Below, in pieces: positions 34,923-48,194 of a stretch of DNA of 64,000 nt. Numbering within the stretch: the first letter of the stretch is position 1; each line of letters opens with the position of its first letter. Source of the stretch: Melanocharis versteri (Eukaryota; Chordata; Aves; Passeriformes; Melanocharitidae). A program made the position numbers and the translations under genes. Location: the NCBI GenBank assembly GCA_013397845.1, contig VZTG01006028.1, forward strand, positions 62,001 to 126,000, in the 5' to 3' direction. The notes below the pieces were generated by a model that was not told where the DNA came from, searched no databases, and saw nothing but the letters and a program-made list of their open reading frames with translations.

Positions 34923-35380
34923 CACAGAATCATGGAATCCTATAGGCTGGAAAAGCCCTCTCAGGCCATCGAGTCCTACTGTTCCCCCAGCACCAACCCG
35001 TGTCCCCAAGTGCTGCATCTACAGTATCCCCTCAGAATGATGAGTTCACCCCTACTCTGGGCAGCTTGTGCCAGTGCCTGACCACTCTCTGGGGAAGAAA
35101 TTTTTCCTAAATATCCAATCTAAACATCCCCTGGCCAACTTGAGGCTGTTTCCTCTTGTCCTGTCCCTTGTTCCCTGGGAGAAGAGCCCGACCCCCACCT
35201 GGCTCCATCCTCCTGTCAGGCAGTTGTAAAGAGGGTCCTGCCTGAGCTCCTTGCAGGCTGAGCCCCCACCAGCTCCCTCAGCTGCTCCTCATCAAACTTG
35301 TGCTCCAGACGCTTCCCCAGCTCCACTGCCCCCCCTTTGTACATGCTCCTCTCAGGGAAGGTTAGTCTGGAGCCCCATGT
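34923..35380 (-). repeat. CR1 LINE fragment, minus orientation
   Basis: The plus strand begins 'cacagaatcatggaatcctataggctggaaaagccctc' and continues 'agtgcctgaccactctctggggaagaaatttttcctaaatatccaatc', 'ggctgtttcctcttgtcctgtccc', 'cttccccagctccactgcc'. This is the inverted 3' part of CR1. Confidence 0.93.
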
Positions 35381-35828
35381 AGTGATAAAAGCAAAGAATG
35401 CTGGTCAGTAGACAGTGTCTAGTACCACTGCAGGCTTGCTCTAGCTATTTATGGCCAAAACAAACCATGAGGAAAGGACCTCAAGAACTCCACACTCTAC
35501 CTTCTCTGGATTGTGAAACCTTCCAAGAATCTTCATCGTTGGTTCAAGCACTGATAGATTTTTCTGTATGAATTACTCAAAATACCCAGATTTACGTTGT
35601 TCTGTCCCTCTTGAGAAACTTGTCATGACACTGCTGTCGGAGAGGCTGTGCAGGCATCCCTGGGAGAGCTGGGCAGAGCAGTGTGGGAACAGCAGCCTGC
35701 TGTGAAATGTCCTTGGGGTATGAGGCAGCTGGTCTGTGTTTGAGATGAGGACATGAGCCTGGGGCTGCTCAGTCTGCAGCAGCTCAGCCCTTTCCACCCT
35801 GTTCCCCTCTTCCCCACATGTGCGGCAG

Positions 35829-35900
35829 ATCTGGAGAGCCCTCCTTGCGCCCTCGCCGTGCTGACCGTGCTGCCAGGGAGCACTGATGGCTCTGGGGCAG
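35829..35900 (+). other. Exon-like block
   Basis: The acceptor tract ctgttcccctcttccccacatgtgcggcAG ends at 35828 and a strong donor CAG|GTAAGA follows at 35901. The block is 72 bp and CpG-containing. It is open in the frame that continues the block at 34692-34817, with LESPPCALAVLTVLPGSTDG. No homology was recognised. Confidence 0.28.
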
Positions 35901-36445
35901 GTAAGAGAGTGTTGGAAGCCAACCTGGCCTGCTCTGTGTTGGTGCCAGCAGGTGGCAACAGTGCCTTGCTGCACCCGGCAGCCCCACTCGGTCCCTTGCA
36001 AGAAACGGCTGCACTGCTCCTGCCAAATCCCCGCTGCTCCGTTACTGCTCATCCCTTTCCTGCGTGGGCCATGCAGCCCTTAGTGCCCGTGCGTGAAGCG
36101 GTGCTCAAAGCCAGGAACTCAAAGCTGTTCACTCAGCCTTGAAGCAGATGTCTCACCTCCAAAGGAGGGAGCGGCAGGCTGGAGAGCAGGGTGGGTGGTG
36201 GCCTGTGCCTGTATCTCTGTCCTGGGACTCTGAGCTTTCCTGCTGTGTAAGTGGGGCCAAGTCTGGTTCAGTTTCTTCGGTCTACCCTGAGTAGCACATT
36301 AAAAATTCAGGCACGGTGAGAGTAAACCAACAGAGGGTGGAGTGTAACATGGAGGGTGACAATAACTGTGCAGGGAGATGGGTACAGCCACCAAGTGACT
36401 GGGGACATGGTGGCTGGGTGATATTACATCTGGCAATTTAGTTTT

Positions 36446-36535
36446 GGAGTCCCTAAGGGGCACGGCAGGTGGGTTGGAATGGGATGACTTTTAAGGTCCC
36501 TTCCAACCCAAACAATTCTATGATTCTATGATTAT
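36446..36535 (+). repeat. CR1 LINE 3' tail with TTCTATGA repeats
   Basis: 'ggttggaatgggatgacttttaaggtcccttccaacccaaacaattctatgattctatgatt' is an almost perfect CR1 3' terminus including the 8-bp terminal repeats. Confidence 0.95.
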
Positions 36536-39006
36536 TTGCAGCAGCAGCTTAGGCACCTTGAGCCTGGAGAGCCCTGAGAAGCGGTAGCACTTTCCTAGCA
36601 TAAACAGAGCTGTGGAGCAGAGTGGTTAGCCTGAGAGCTGGGTGTTAAGTGCTCTCCCTGAAAGTAGAATTACTTAGCAGGATAGATGGGGGTCAAACCT
36701 TCCTGTAAAATGTGCTGCAGAACAACTCTCTTGGTGCTGCGCTGCTTGTTTGGAGAGGAGCTATTTCTGGCTCCTTTTGGATACCAAGAGGCTGGAGTGA
36801 TTTTGTGTCTGGAGTGGTATTGTGGAGAGCAGTGATGTGGAAGAGCACTATTGCTGCATGATGCAGTTAAGCAGTCCTACTATAAGAACAGAAGGCAGGT
36901 TATCTTCTTGACAAGAGGATCTTTTCAAATCTCACACCTTCCCAGGGCATATGGTTTTGCCCAGTGCCAAGTGGAGCTTTCAAGCCCTAGGAAAGAATGC
37001 ATTTATACAGAAAGAAGTAAGAGCTGGACTCACTGGCAGTTTTACTCTTTGCTGTGCTTTATAGTTTGTGTCTGGACTTGGTCCCTGAGCTTCTGTATAG
37101 CAGATGCTACTCAAGTTCATGCCAAAACAGTCTCTGCCTGAGCTTGCAAGCTACACTGACAGTTTTAAATGGGGATGTTCTTCCTAGTCACCTTTCTTTT
37201 TGGTGAAGATTTTGAAGTGCAGCAGTACCTTACATGAATTCAACAAAGGAAAGGAGGAGCAGAGAGCACTCTGAATCTAAATTGCTTCTCCCTTTGGTAT
37301 AAGGCATAAGATGTATTAGTTCTGCTCTATTTGGGTGTATCACAGCTATTGATAAGAATAAAGAGATTGCTTTGTTTTGGCAGTAACGTCCTGCTCCAAG
37401 CCTTAAACAGTGCTCATTGTAGGAAAGCCAGGGAGAATTCAAAGAGAAATCCATACCCTTACAAGATCTGTCTGAGCTGGTACTGTGGAAATCCACTGGC
37501 TCTGATGATGGCTCTTGAGATCTATGCTTGTATGGAGACTGCAACAGACTGTTAAAGCTACATCAGTCTCCTTCCTGCTTTCAGACTGTATCACTACAAA
37601 TCTTGCAATATTGGCTGCACAGGGCTGATTTTCTGCTGATACTGTGGCTCTTAAGGCTGTCTTGAGTGTTGAGCAAAGAAAAGAGCCTTTATCTCTCAAT
37701 CCTGCTGGCAGAGTGGAATAAGCGAGAGTGATGCTCGCAGCTGTAAAGCTCAGAGTGCAGCTGACACTCCTGTTGGCTCAGCAACCCTTTGCTTTCCACA
37801 GCAACTAATCCCTAAATTAAATGAAGGTTCTTCCAGGCCGAGAGCATGGAATGCTTGTTTTTCCAAGTCATGTTTCTGGGTAGTGGTAGCAGGCAGTTCA
37901 AGAGGATTGAGCTGAATTCTGGGTTCTTGCAGGTCTCTGTGCTGTGCAGAGGCAGGAATGGATGTGGCTAATGTAATTCTCGAGAGATTTTTGCTTTCCT
38001 GCTAATTTCTTCTGGCTGCTCTGGAAGCTGTATGCAGGTGAGCGGGGAGACCCGTGTTTAATTGATCTGTAAGTGATAGTTGCTGGCATATATTTTATCT
38101 GGGCAATGGACCTGTCACTCACTGAGGACTTCAGGGGTAACTCCTGTCTGGTACCACATAATACCTATGAAAATTGTTGTAAAGGCTCCTTGAAACAGAG
38201 GAAAAAATGCTCTGCTGGAACTGATAGCGTGGCATTGTGCTTCAGTGGGTCCGACCTGCTTTTAAACTGGAGCTGCTGAATGTGGTCGAATCCCCTCTGA
38301 GTTATCCACCCAGAAAAATAAGGAGAAAGATAGTACTATCCGGAACTGCTGAAGAAAATAAGCTTGTTCTGGTTGCCTGCCTGTTGCCTGTGCTTATTGG
38401 CCAAACACCTACTCTCTCACTCCTGTCCCAGTTAGGAACAGGAATACTCAGCTGTAATTCTGTGGTAAAACCACAGTGTGGTCACACTTGTGTTTACAAA
38501 GATCTCTGCAATTCAAAATGATCACCTAACTCATTCTAAGGTGCTTCTGACCCCTCTGTGTTCCAGCTTTCACCTGGGAAACTTGCACGGTGCTTTTTGT
38601 ACTTCTACTGCCTTAACTGCTGCTTTGTGAGGCCAGTGCCGATATGTGGGAGCCATTTGGAGACTCCTGGAAAAGAAACTCAGGGTTTCTGTTGTGTGTG
38701 GAGAACCATGGTGAAGTAAACCCAATGTAGTGCTGATCCCTGGGTCTGAGCTCAGCATGCAAGGACAAAAACCTAGAGAGGACTTGACAGCTGATATTCC
38801 CCTCTCTGACAGCTTTTTTTCTTATCAATACATGTTTTTCAAGCCATCAAACTAAAATATAACACTAAATAAAACCAGTTATTCAGACTCATGTACTTCA
38901 GAGGAAAGAACTGCACTAAGCTGAACTGAGTTCATGCTCTCATTAACTCCCAGCACACCTTGTGGAAGGGAAAACCAGCAATAAATGAAAGACTCCTCTT
39001 TTATTT

Positions 39007-39110
39007 CATAGAATAGTTTGAGTTGGACAAGACTTTTTAAAGGTCATCTAGTCCAACCCTCCTGCAAGAGCAGGGACATCTTCAAGTGGATTTGTCCAGA
39101 AACATTTTTA
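39007..39110 (-). repeat. CR1 LINE 3' tail, minus orientation
   Basis: 'tcatagaatagtttgagttggacaagactttttaaaggtcatctagtccaaccctcctgc' is an inverted CR1 terminus. Confidence 0.9.
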
Positions 39111-40333
39111 AACAGGAAGATGCAGTTACCTGGTTGAGTGAATAGCTGCTTGAATTATGATTTTGAAGAGCTTTCTGTCTTCTTGTAAAGCAAGAAGGTG
39201 CAAAGCTACCTGCTCTTTTAGGCCTCTTTGTGTTGAGGAACTTAGTGCCAGCATCAAAATTCTGTTCATTAATGAACACTTCCTTGGCCTCTGCTGTCTG
39301 GGCCAAAGCCACCATTAACAGCTCTATCCCATGAGCTTCTGCAAGATTCGGTCATAATTTATGTAAATTGCTCCAGGCCGCTGCAGTGTGAGACTGATGA
39401 ACTCATGGCTGCTTCTAGAACTGAAGTCACAAAGATTGTATTTCTCCTAACAACATACCGTGTGTATGTTAATGCCAGCAAGAAATTTTATCCTGCCTTG
39501 GCTTCTATCCAGAGAAACTGGTCTGTAGTTTCCAGGATATGAGAAATTGGACCTTATGTGAAGATGCGCTTTGGGAGTTGGTGAGAGACACAGACCCTGT
39601 GCAGGTCTGTGCGAAGCTGATTTTGCTCTGATAACTCATGACGACCAGCATCTACCTCTTTTATATCAGCATTGTCTATTAAATTACTCATGCTGTCCAT
39701 CTGCCCTACTTCGAGGCTTCTACTAGGAGCACCACTGTACCTTAAACAGCAAACATTTGGCAGGAAGTGTACAAGACAGCTCAGCAGCTGCTTGTCTGCC
39801 TCATGGAGAAGGAGATGTGTTTAGCTGCTTCTGGGGTCTTGGTGGCAGTGAAAAGCTGCCTGGGAGTGTTTCTCTCATTGCTTGCTCCTGTCCAATGCAG
39901 CAGTTCTTAAATGTGGGATTTGATCGTGTTTTATTTCTCAGTCTTGCCACATGTCATGATGCTGAACAGCACTGACTCCTCCTTCAACCACTAACACGTC
40001 ACTTGCAGATACTGAAGTAACTCCACACTTCAGCTGAGACTGGTTACTGGAATGAGATGCCTGTCTTCCCCAGAACTGGTGTTTTATGAGTTTCTGCTTC
40101 ATTCTTTGAAACACTTCCCCTAAGTCTATTTTACTTATTAACCTCCTCCTTGCTGCTGAGAGACTTCAGATTTAACCTGGTTAGAGTATTGCTGCTTTCT
40201 CCCCTAAATCACCCGTGGGACACTGTTCAGTTCAGGCAATGAGTTCATTGCTCAGGTGAAATTTGTGGAATGCTAAAGGGATCTTTAAGTGCAACTTTTC
40301 ACTTAGAGTTTATTCATGTAGGTAAATAAATAT

Positions 40334-40385
40334 TTCATAGAATCATTTAGGTTGGAAAAGACCCGTAAGATCATCAAGTCCAATT
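40334..40385 (-). repeat. CR1 LINE 3' tail, minus orientation
   Basis: 'tttcatagaatcatttaggttggaaaagacccgtaagatcatcaagtcca' is a short inverted CR1 terminus. Confidence 0.92.
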
Positions 40386-43300
40386 TAAGCCCTTTATTTA
40401 CTGTAAAACAAAAATATCAGAACTGTGAGGATTTGTTGAAATTCTGAAGTGATGGAAAGCATGGCATAAATTTGAGCGACTTGTAAAATATAAGCAACCA
40501 GCGTTGCTTATGTTGAGGTGGTTCTTCAGGCTTTTTGTGAAAAATAATTAATCTTGCCTAATATGTAGTAGATTTTTTTCCCCTCTACCTCTCTGGCTCC
40601 TCACAGTCAAAGGACAAACTGAATTAGCTCAGTAAGAAAGACTTCTCTGAGCTTACAGCATCTCAGAAGTCTTGAATTTGACCTCAGAGGAGGCTTTTGG
40701 ACTCCAACTGCTTATTCATTTCAATAGTTGACTCAGTTCAGTATCTGTGTAAGAACGGTTGTATTATGGCTTTTTTTGGTCTTGAGTGCTTTTCCGCATT
40801 CCAAAACCCTTTTCAACTTCATGTTTGATAATTTAATTTAGCACTCTTTGACATAATTTTATTTCTATTTTCCTTGTGTTTTAAATTGCACTTTTTTAAT
40901 GTTCAAGGGTGCATACAGTAGCAACAGGAAGTTAAAATAGTGTAGGTAGAAAACACCCTGGACACATTCAGATTTCTGATTGGTATCAGCTGTAAAATTG
41001 CTTAAATACATATCACTTTTCTCCTTTTTTTTTGCTGAGAAACCATAGCAATGAACTGTGTTCAAATACAAGTAAACAGCTGAGTCTGACTTGCCTTCTC
41101 TTAGAAACAGATAAAATTAGTGACTTCAAAACCAGATTTCCTGCTTGCTGATTCCTAAATACGATTAAGATTGATTTGAATCACTTTGACTAAAGTGGGT
41201 CCACCCTGAGCACCTTTGGCAGTATTTTTTTAACAGCTGGCCAGATGGTTGCTGTTGTCAAGCCAGTGCAAAGTGATGCACTGGAGATGTGCAGGCTGGG
41301 CAAGAAGCATAGCACCAGGAGCCTCCTGGCTCTTGCTGGACTGATGGTCCAAGACCTGTAGCAGTTCTTTTCCAACCAGAATGCACTAGGGAGCCTGAGA
41401 AAGGATCGCTGATGATGGTGAGGTTTTCCTTCTTTCCTGAGCATGGGTGGGCATGTGCATCACCTGATCCCAAACACTTAGAGCAGCTACTGCACCCAGC
41501 TGCCTTTCAGAGTCGTGGAAACACTCCAGCCCAAAGGTTTCTGGGTGAAGTAAGGGAGACAATGAAATTCATGGTCAACAAATGCAAGTTGATCCTGCTT
41601 TGGACACCTACTTGATCAAGCTCATGTTTCAGCCTGAAGGAGAGAATTGCTTTTGTCCTGGCTATTGTTTGTGCCAGATTCAGACACCTTAATGTCAGGT
41701 AACAGAATGTTGCCATCTCTTTTTTTTCTTTTTCCTTCCCCCTCCTTCTGGCTAAGGTCTCTTCCATCAGAAGCCATGAAAGCTCTCATCTGATAAATGC
41801 AGGAAAACCCAGATATGCTGAGCTCACAGGAGGATCTGTTGATTACCTTCTCTCAGCATTTCTCTGTCTTCTGCAGTGGACTAGGAAGCTCCAGATCACC
41901 ACAACTGCATTCTTATGTGGACAGTCAAACACTAGTGCAATTGCTTCTTGGGCATTTTTCTTGATGGAAGAGCTGAATTTGTTTCCTTTTGCTTGTAACT
42001 ACCTTGCTTGTACTAATACATCTCTGCAGATGTGCTCTGAATAGAAGGTTTGTCACATCTAGACGAAAAATAACTAACCAGCTCCCTGAACTGGTCCACA
42101 GTGCCAGCAATCCCTAAATTCTCTCAGTGCAATTTGGAAGGATGATTTAGGAATTGGTATGAACAGCTGGACATGAAGGTTGCTGTAGCTGACACTGCTG
42201 CTAAGGAAAACAGCCCTACACTGCTCCACAGTAAGAGGGATCACTCTCGTTAACCAATGCAGCCTTGAAAAAAACTTTTGGCAATGTGGAGTTCCACAAA
42301 GTCTAGAGGTGTATCACGTGTTTAGAAATGTTTTGCTGCACTCAGAGTGGAACTGCATCCTAATGGAGGTGCTGTAAGGTATAATACTGTGTATGAAGCA
42401 ACCACGCACTCCGAATTTGATCTGTGCAGACTTGAGACATCAGCCTTTCCTCCTTGTCTCAGACCTTGAAAAGACAGGTTTTTTAAGGCCATAGCTGCTG
42501 CCCTGCCAAGCAGTAGAGGCTAAGACTGAAGAGCCTGAAGAGGCTTTCCAAAAGTCACCAAGGGTTTAATTACAAGTAGGGTTACATTCTGAATATGCAA
42601 AACTTGAGTCTAAATCCCTTGGAGCATGTTTAGGGCATGAAGATGTGTACAGGGTAGAGTCCTGCCCAGTGTTATCAGATCCAGCAATGCCTTTGCCTAT
42701 GTAGGACACGTCTGTGTGCCAGCACACGTCTTGCAGCCACAGATAAATGCGTCAGAGCTCATAAATGCTGCTGAACCAGTGCAGAAGTGCCTGTACCCAC
42801 TTCAGGCTCTCTGATTTCTGGATCATTGCAGGCAGAGGCACCTGCCTGTCTTTACCTGTCCATGTGCATGTATCCCCTATGTGAGTGTGAGCTGATTCCC
42901 AAACCTTGTTGGTGGTCAGTTGCTAGAATGAGACAAAGGCTTACCCTCTGCCTTTGTTGATTAGAGCTTGAAAGGGAAGATAACTCTGATTTCTTGGGGA
43001 CAGTGACCTCATTAGGTGCTTTCTGCCTTTTCCCTTTTGGTGGTAAATATTTTATTTGTGTTTCAAAACAAAGCTACAGTTGTTGAACAACCTAAAGCTT
43101 TTTATTTCTTTGTGTCTTCTGCGTTCTTGGCTATGAGATGATTGATCCATTCAGTAAAATGTGTCACTTTGAAGCAAATTAGCAGACTGGAGACAAACAA
43201 AACAGTTACATTTACTGAAGTAGGTTCTGAAGAAGATGATGCAGCCTCATCAACGTCCTAGATGTAGCCAGAAGCTGCTGTCTTGCAGTGAGCAGCTGAT

Positions 43301-46300
43301 TAACTGCTACCTGAGTAGTAACAGTTGGTTAAACTCTTCTCAGACAATATTACCAGAATATGATTCAGGAATATTGGTAGAGATATTCCATGATTCAACT
43401 CCCAAGCTAACGTTAAATTCCTGCTACAGTTTTCCGTCCGCCCAGTTTGTACATCAGTTCTGGAGTACGCCATATCTCTGTGCTGTCTTTGTCAAAATGT
43501 ATGGATAACAGAGAAGTTGTGTCTACAGTGACCATGGGCATGGCAGTGGGTTAAGAGATGAAAGCATTGGGTATCAGGGCTAGTCTACATCAGAAACCAA
43601 AGTAATGGACTGGTTGCTAAACTGGATGCATTTAAGTCACTAGACCTGTATTCTCATGAAGGAGAATTGTCTAAAAATCAGAAAATCAGTTGACTGTGAC
43701 ACAGCCTCTTTGGTCAGGCAGGTGACACTCCAAGGTGATCCCATCAAGCAAGTGATTCAACTCACTGCATGGCTCTGAGGAGGCTTTGAATCAAGGCCTT
43801 CAGAAACAAGAAAAAGGTTCAAAAAGCCTCTGTGTTTTACTTGGGTCCCATTAAGCTGCTGCTTCCATGTATTGTTTTCCTCTTGCAGCTGGCAAAATAT
43901 TTCTATGTAAAAAGAAGTGTTTTGTCCAACCTTCCTGCCCTCCTGTACAGCTTTGCAGCACAAAACCTGACATTGTAAGTGTGCTTGTAGAGGTGATAAC
44001 TTCACAAACACAGAATCGAAGTATTGCTGCAAAGATCACATAAGATTGTACATTAAAAGTGAGCAAGACAATGCAGAAGGAGGTTCAGGCTTGGCTTGGT
44101 AGAAGGAGTTGGTCTGGCTACAGTGCCAGAGTTTTCCAGAGCATCTTGTCTCTGAAGGGAAACTTCTTAGAGCAGGTAGAGCCTAGTGGGGTTGGTTCCC
44201 AGACTCTCTGAAGATTGACTGTATGTCTTTGGCAACCCTCTGCTTCTCAAAGTCCTTACTCTGCAGGTGTTTATTACATGGGATCTCTGGGTGTAGTTTC
44301 TGCCCGAATTTGTAGGCTATGTGGAGTGGCTGGGATAGGCTCTGCAAGGTGAGACACAACAATAGCTCCAGTAAGAGCCAGGCTGTGGGAACACAATGTT
44401 GACTGGCCTCCTTGGCCTTTGGGGCTATTCTCATGCTCTTGCAGGCATCTATGTCGTGCAGACCCTCTGCAGTGTGCTCACAATTCACTATTTTGCTTCA
44501 GCTGCAACTGCTGAAAGGCCTTCCCAGAGACCTCCTTCTCCAGCAGTTGAACTGTTTAATATTGAGCAGAAGCTGTTCACATTTAAACTATCACTGTGTT
44601 CTCGCTGATGTGGCTTCTCCAGGGTTTGTTCCCACTTGACACGCTTATAAAATATAGTCCTATCTTTGCTGTCCCCTGGTTTTACTAAAGGAGTACTCTG
44701 TGCCGTTTTGGTCACCCCACCTGAGACAGGAGCTGTGGTGTGGAGCCTGTTCCAGCCAGAACACTGTCATGCCAGGAACAGCTACACTGGAAACAGTGTT
44801 TTGGGGTGATAAAAACTGCTTTTGCACTGTTTCCTGTCATTCCTTTGCCACAGAGGTTTTCCCATTATAGATCAAGTCCCTAAGCATAAACATTCTATGG
44901 AAAAAAGGGCTCTGATTACACCGACAGCACCTTGGATTGTAACACCCTCTTCTTTTGTGGTCAGATGAGCACTGTATGCTGTGGTTTCATCTGTTTTTAC
45001 TTGTAGAAGCATCCTTCAGTGTGAAACTGTATTTTTAATGTGTAAATAATATAGGTAGAATACCATGCACTATTGGGTGGGGGTTTTGTAATACAAAGTT
45101 TGTTTTTTTATACACAACCCTCATGCTTCTAGTTTTTGTGTCTTTGCTGCAGGGTGGAAGTTGAGGGAGTGCTGCATGCTGTGACAGTTGGGCAGGGAAC
45201 ACATGTGGGATGAGATTGGCACTCTCGGGGAGCTGGGAAGCACTGTGGCTCTTGCATATTTGCCAGAATTCTGGGAAAAATTATCATTAGTTAAGCAATA
45301 CTGATATTTAAGCATTCCTCTTCATTTCATAGCTCTACTGAATAGGAACAGTTTAGATAGGGCCCCTGTGTCAAGCTGTCAGCTGCTGCAGGAAGCTAAG
45401 GCATAATTTTAAATGATTTTTCACCCATCAAGGTGGCAAAGGCAAAAATATCATTTTCCAAGACACTATAAGGTCCACTCTGCAGGGAATAGGTGGGTTA
45501 AGGGTAGGCAGTAGCACAGAATCTCTGGAGTCTTGATTTCAGCTTCTGTGGGACAGGCCTCTGTCTATATTTAAATTTGAGTAAGGCTAGTGGATAAAAA
45601 CAAGTTTCTGAGAGAATCTTGGAGCAAACACATCTGGTGCTGGAGATGCAGAGTCACTATTGCCATCTTACCACGATCACAGCTCTTTACTGAGCTGAGT
45701 CAGGGCCCCAGCTGGCATCACTGCGTGCATGTACCTCTCCTTAAACCTGCTCCTGTCCCTGAAGAAGCCAGCTCAGAAAGAAGATCTGTTGCTGAGGGGT
45801 AATGAGGTACCTCAGCCCTTTTCCAGGACAGCAAAGCAGGCTCCAGCAATCCAGTTAACGGCAGCCAACATGCTTTGTGTTAATCTGTGCTTAAGTTGTG
45901 TGTTGGATGCTGGCCAGAATGCTCAATACGTCACATAATAAGGCTTTCTCATGCAGTTCATTTGTTCCTTTTTATCCCTCAATTTGGAGACCAACATTAG
46001 TGCAGGTTGTACTGGAGGGATTTATGCGATCAACACCTTGGAGAGGTTACTCGCCTCTGTCTTTTCTTGAAGGCAATAAGATGACAACTGTTACCTCTCA
46101 CTCCTGACCTCCTCTCAGAAAGATTGTGTTTCGAACATGCCAAATACCCAGTTGCTAATATACAAACTGTTATTGGGGAGAATTTGTGTTTGGTCAGGTA
46201 GAATTTCTTGGCTGTAGGAAATTTCTATTATTAAAACTTCTTTTGTTTCAAATCGTAACACAAAAAGCCAACATTTGTATGTGGTTCATTGAGATGAAAT

Positions 46301-46599
46301 GGTATAACACATGCACACGGAAGAAAGCTGAGCATTGTGGCATCAGTATGATAATGTTGCAACAAGAAGTTGACGTTGAAATTAATTTATAAAATATATT
46401 GTAACTCATTGAAATGTTTTTTGAAACACATTGAGATGTGGGCAGGTTCCTGCAATACACTTCATTCTGGATAAACTATTTCCTATCAGCAAACCCACTT
46501 CATTTTTTTTTTAACCAGACCACTCGTGGTTCAGGGAGGAGTTGGAAGCACTGCTTGCCTCAGCCCTGGGCTGTGGCTCTCTATGTTAGTCGTAAAATC

Positions 46600-46690
46600 A
46601 TCATAGAACTACAGAATGGTTTGGGTTGGAAAGGACCTTACAGATCATCTATTTCCAACCCCCTGCCACGGGCAGGGACATAGTCCAAAA
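46600..46690 (-). repeat. CR1 LINE 3' tail, minus orientation
   Basis: 'catagaactacagaatggtttgggttggaaaggaccttacagatcatc' followed by 'ccaaccccctgccacgggcagggacat' is an inverted CR1 terminus. Confidence 0.93.
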
Positions 46691-48194
46691 TGACGGAGGT
46701 GATTGAATCGGTAGGACTAACCCACGGCTGAATATGACAGTGTCTAATTCCCCCGCTTGGCTACCATATGAAAATGACTGGCCAACATCAGCTCTGCAAA
46801 GAACTCTGAGAATCCAGCAGGAATTATTTCTGTTTCAGCAGTGCATTCCTCACCGCCTGCTACGTGGGGTAACCTGGTTCAGAAATGATGCCCCCACCCT
46901 CACCCTGACATCGAGTCCTTGAACGAAGCCCAGTGAAGGAACAACAGAGAGCCTCCTTAAGAGAGAAGAAAGGGGAGGAGAAAGCGTCTCTCTCTGGGTA
47001 TAGCAACCCCACCTCCCGGTTATTTCATCTTCCTTACAAGGCTAAAGCCAGAAGCTTTCCTCTGCGCCTGGATGCCTTAAAAGCGGGAGAGCAAACCCCA
47101 AGGATCCCGGTGGAGTGCAGCTGGCATGTGGGGCTGACGGAGACGGGGAAGGAGGCACTGGCATGAGACCTGTGGAAAGCACAGCAGAGGAGCCTGGTGC
47201 TCTCCAGAGAAGTGTGACAGTAACCTATGAATCCTAAACCAGGTGTCCAGGGATGCAGATCTTCTAAAGAAACGTGAAACCAGACCCCAAAAGAAAGCAC
47301 TGAGGGGGAAAAAGTGCAACATGAGAGGTAAATATATTTTTCCTTGGGACAAACTGAAATAACTGGCTGTATTTTGTTTGAAAATCGTCATTGTAAGTAG
47401 GTGTCTGAAACTGCGGACTGAAAAATGCATTTATTAACATCTGAATAAAGACTGGTCTGACTCTGACTTCAAAAGCAGCACTGGGTTAAAAACTCAGATC
47501 AGCAGATGGATTCAGGTGCCTCTGAACAAGTTTTGACGTTTCCCTTTAGGCGTTCACAGCTTAAAGCTTTTTAAAAATCTGCTTTTCTGTTTTGCTCTCT
47601 CTGCTATTGCTAGATGTATTCAAGTAGTAGTGTGTACGTTGCTTTGGGGAAAAAGCGTGGCACAACCAAAACCTAAACTGAGAATATGGTAAACTGTCTC
47701 CATCAAGACATTTCAAATGCTCTCATACCCTTGTTCTTGAAATAGTGCCGTTTCTTCAGAAAGATCCATGACCTTCTGAGCTGGAATGTCTGTTGACATC
47801 TGGTTGATGTACCAGTTACTGTAACTGGTATTTGGGGTTCTTTTTTTTTTTTTTTCCAGTTTAATTGAAACAAGCTGAGATTGTCTGCACATGCTATGAA
47901 GTGTTTCCATGCTCTGACTGTCTGGTCTCTCTGATGGGTAGTTCTAGAACTGCCAAATCTGAACGGGAAAAGAGGAAGCACCTCAAGAGTTCAAAACTGC
48001 AGCCCTTCTGTGGACCATGCTGCCAGGGATAGTCAGTGGCTGAAAGATGTGAGACTTTGCCCCTTGTCTGTAAGGTGGACCGAGACAATTGTTTTGCAAA
48101 TGTGATACTACTGGCTTTAGCATAACTGAATTCTTGAATTTCTGATTTACACCTTTGCGATGCTAGAGGACTTACAGGTGCTTTTGTTTACCAG

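Larger units (their letters stand above)
32304..48194. other. STK25-BOK divergent intergenic region
   Basis: About 16 kb. It contains CR1 fragments at 34923, 36446, 39007, 40334 and 46600, several plus-strand exon-like blocks (34384-34444, 34692-34817, 35829-35900) and a purine-rich stretch before a donor at 47328. No protein gene could be established. BOK's non-coding first exon and promoter, and perhaps a long non-coding RNA, are expected somewhere here or in the gap. Confidence 0.65.

Noticed and set aside
41240..41660. Possible CR1 or other repeat by vague similarity
   Set aside because: There are no diagnostic CR1 blocks (tail, TTCTATGA end, LEKRRLRG region), so left unannotated.
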